Shown here in pieces: positions 5,212 to 5,230 of a stretch of DNA of 5,230 nucleotides; position 1 is the first letter of the stretch, and every line of letters starts with the position of its first letter. Both the position numbers and the translations under genes were made by a program. Under the pieces are notes generated by a model. The model did not search any database. It was not told the DNA's origin and saw nothing but the letters and a program-made list of their open reading frames with translations. This DNA comes from Anaerolineae bacterium (GTDB lineage: Bacteria > Chloroflexota > Anaerolineae > E26-bin7), in NCBI GenBank assembly GCA_029933115.1, contig JAOZOT010000267.1, positions 1 through 5,230 of the forward strand, given 5' to 3'.

Positions 5212-5225
5212 ACCTGCGGGAGGGT
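5192..5225. repeat. GC-rich inverted repeat (hairpin)
   Basis: ACCCTCCCGC (5192-5201) is perfectly complementary to GCGGGAGGGT (5216-5225). Inside the loop, GGTT and AACC can pair around CGC, which extends the hairpin. No T-tract follows within the window on the plus strand, nor on the minus strand, so it is not an obvious intrinsic terminator. It looks like a dispersed palindromic intergenic element and may continue beyond the right edge. Confidence 0.75.
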
Positions 5226-5230
5226 GGATA

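Noticed and set aside
5148..5225. CRISPR array
   Set aside because: Only two direct copies are present, the unit is 22 bases with a 20-base gap, a third copy is inverted, and no cas genes are nearby.
5192..5225. Intrinsic terminator of an upstream gene
   Set aside because: There is a strong stem but no T-tract on either side within the window, and the related copies nearby favour a repeat element.

Overview
The window is a conserved bacterial housekeeping cluster. All six genes lie on the minus strand, so they read from right to left: rpsB (ribosomal protein S2), tsf (elongation factor Ts), pyrH (UMP kinase), frr (ribosome recycling factor), uppS (undecaprenyl diphosphate synthase) and fdhD (formate dehydrogenase sulfur-transfer protein). 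The order rpsB-tsf-pyrH-frr-uppS is common across bacteria. A GC-rich genome, a short one-repeat EF-Ts of about 207 residues, an S2 protein with a long acidic tail, and GC-rich intergenic palindromes together suggest a Chloroflexota (Anaerolineae-like) organism. That assignment is an inference from gene character, not from a database match.

Right end (about 4982-5230). The outermost part (5148-5225) holds a direct repeat of a 22-base unit and an inverted copy of its core. An AT-rich patch follows, with a good sigma-70-type promoter pointing left: -35 TTGCAA, 17-base spacer, extended -10 TGT-TATACT. The predicted leader is about 115 nt and can form two or three helices before the rpsB Shine-Dalgarno site, so it is a candidate ribosomal-protein leader.

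Core (1891-4981). rpsB, tsf, pyrH and frr are separated by 67, 105 and 39 bases, with no terminator seen between them. They form one translation and nucleotide-metabolism operon. All four appear to start at non-ATG codons (GTG, TTG, GTG, GTG), each supported by a Shine-Dalgarno site and by the known N-terminus of the family.

Middle gap (1611-1890). This 280-base gap contains a 9-bp palindrome and then a strong intrinsic terminator on the minus strand. Two stem positions are G-U pairs only in the minus-strand RNA, which fixes its direction. The terminator ends or attenuates the ribosomal operon before uppS.

Left end (14-1610). uppS and fdhD form a tight pair: fdhD starts inside the last codons of uppS (11-base overlap, no Shine-Dalgarno site of its own), which suggests translational coupling. 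The FdhD keeps only the first cysteine of the CxxC pair known in E. coli. No formate dehydrogenase gene is visible. I found no convincing novel multi-gene system; the notable points are regulatory architecture, the S2 tail, the FdhD cysteine change and the flanking repeats.
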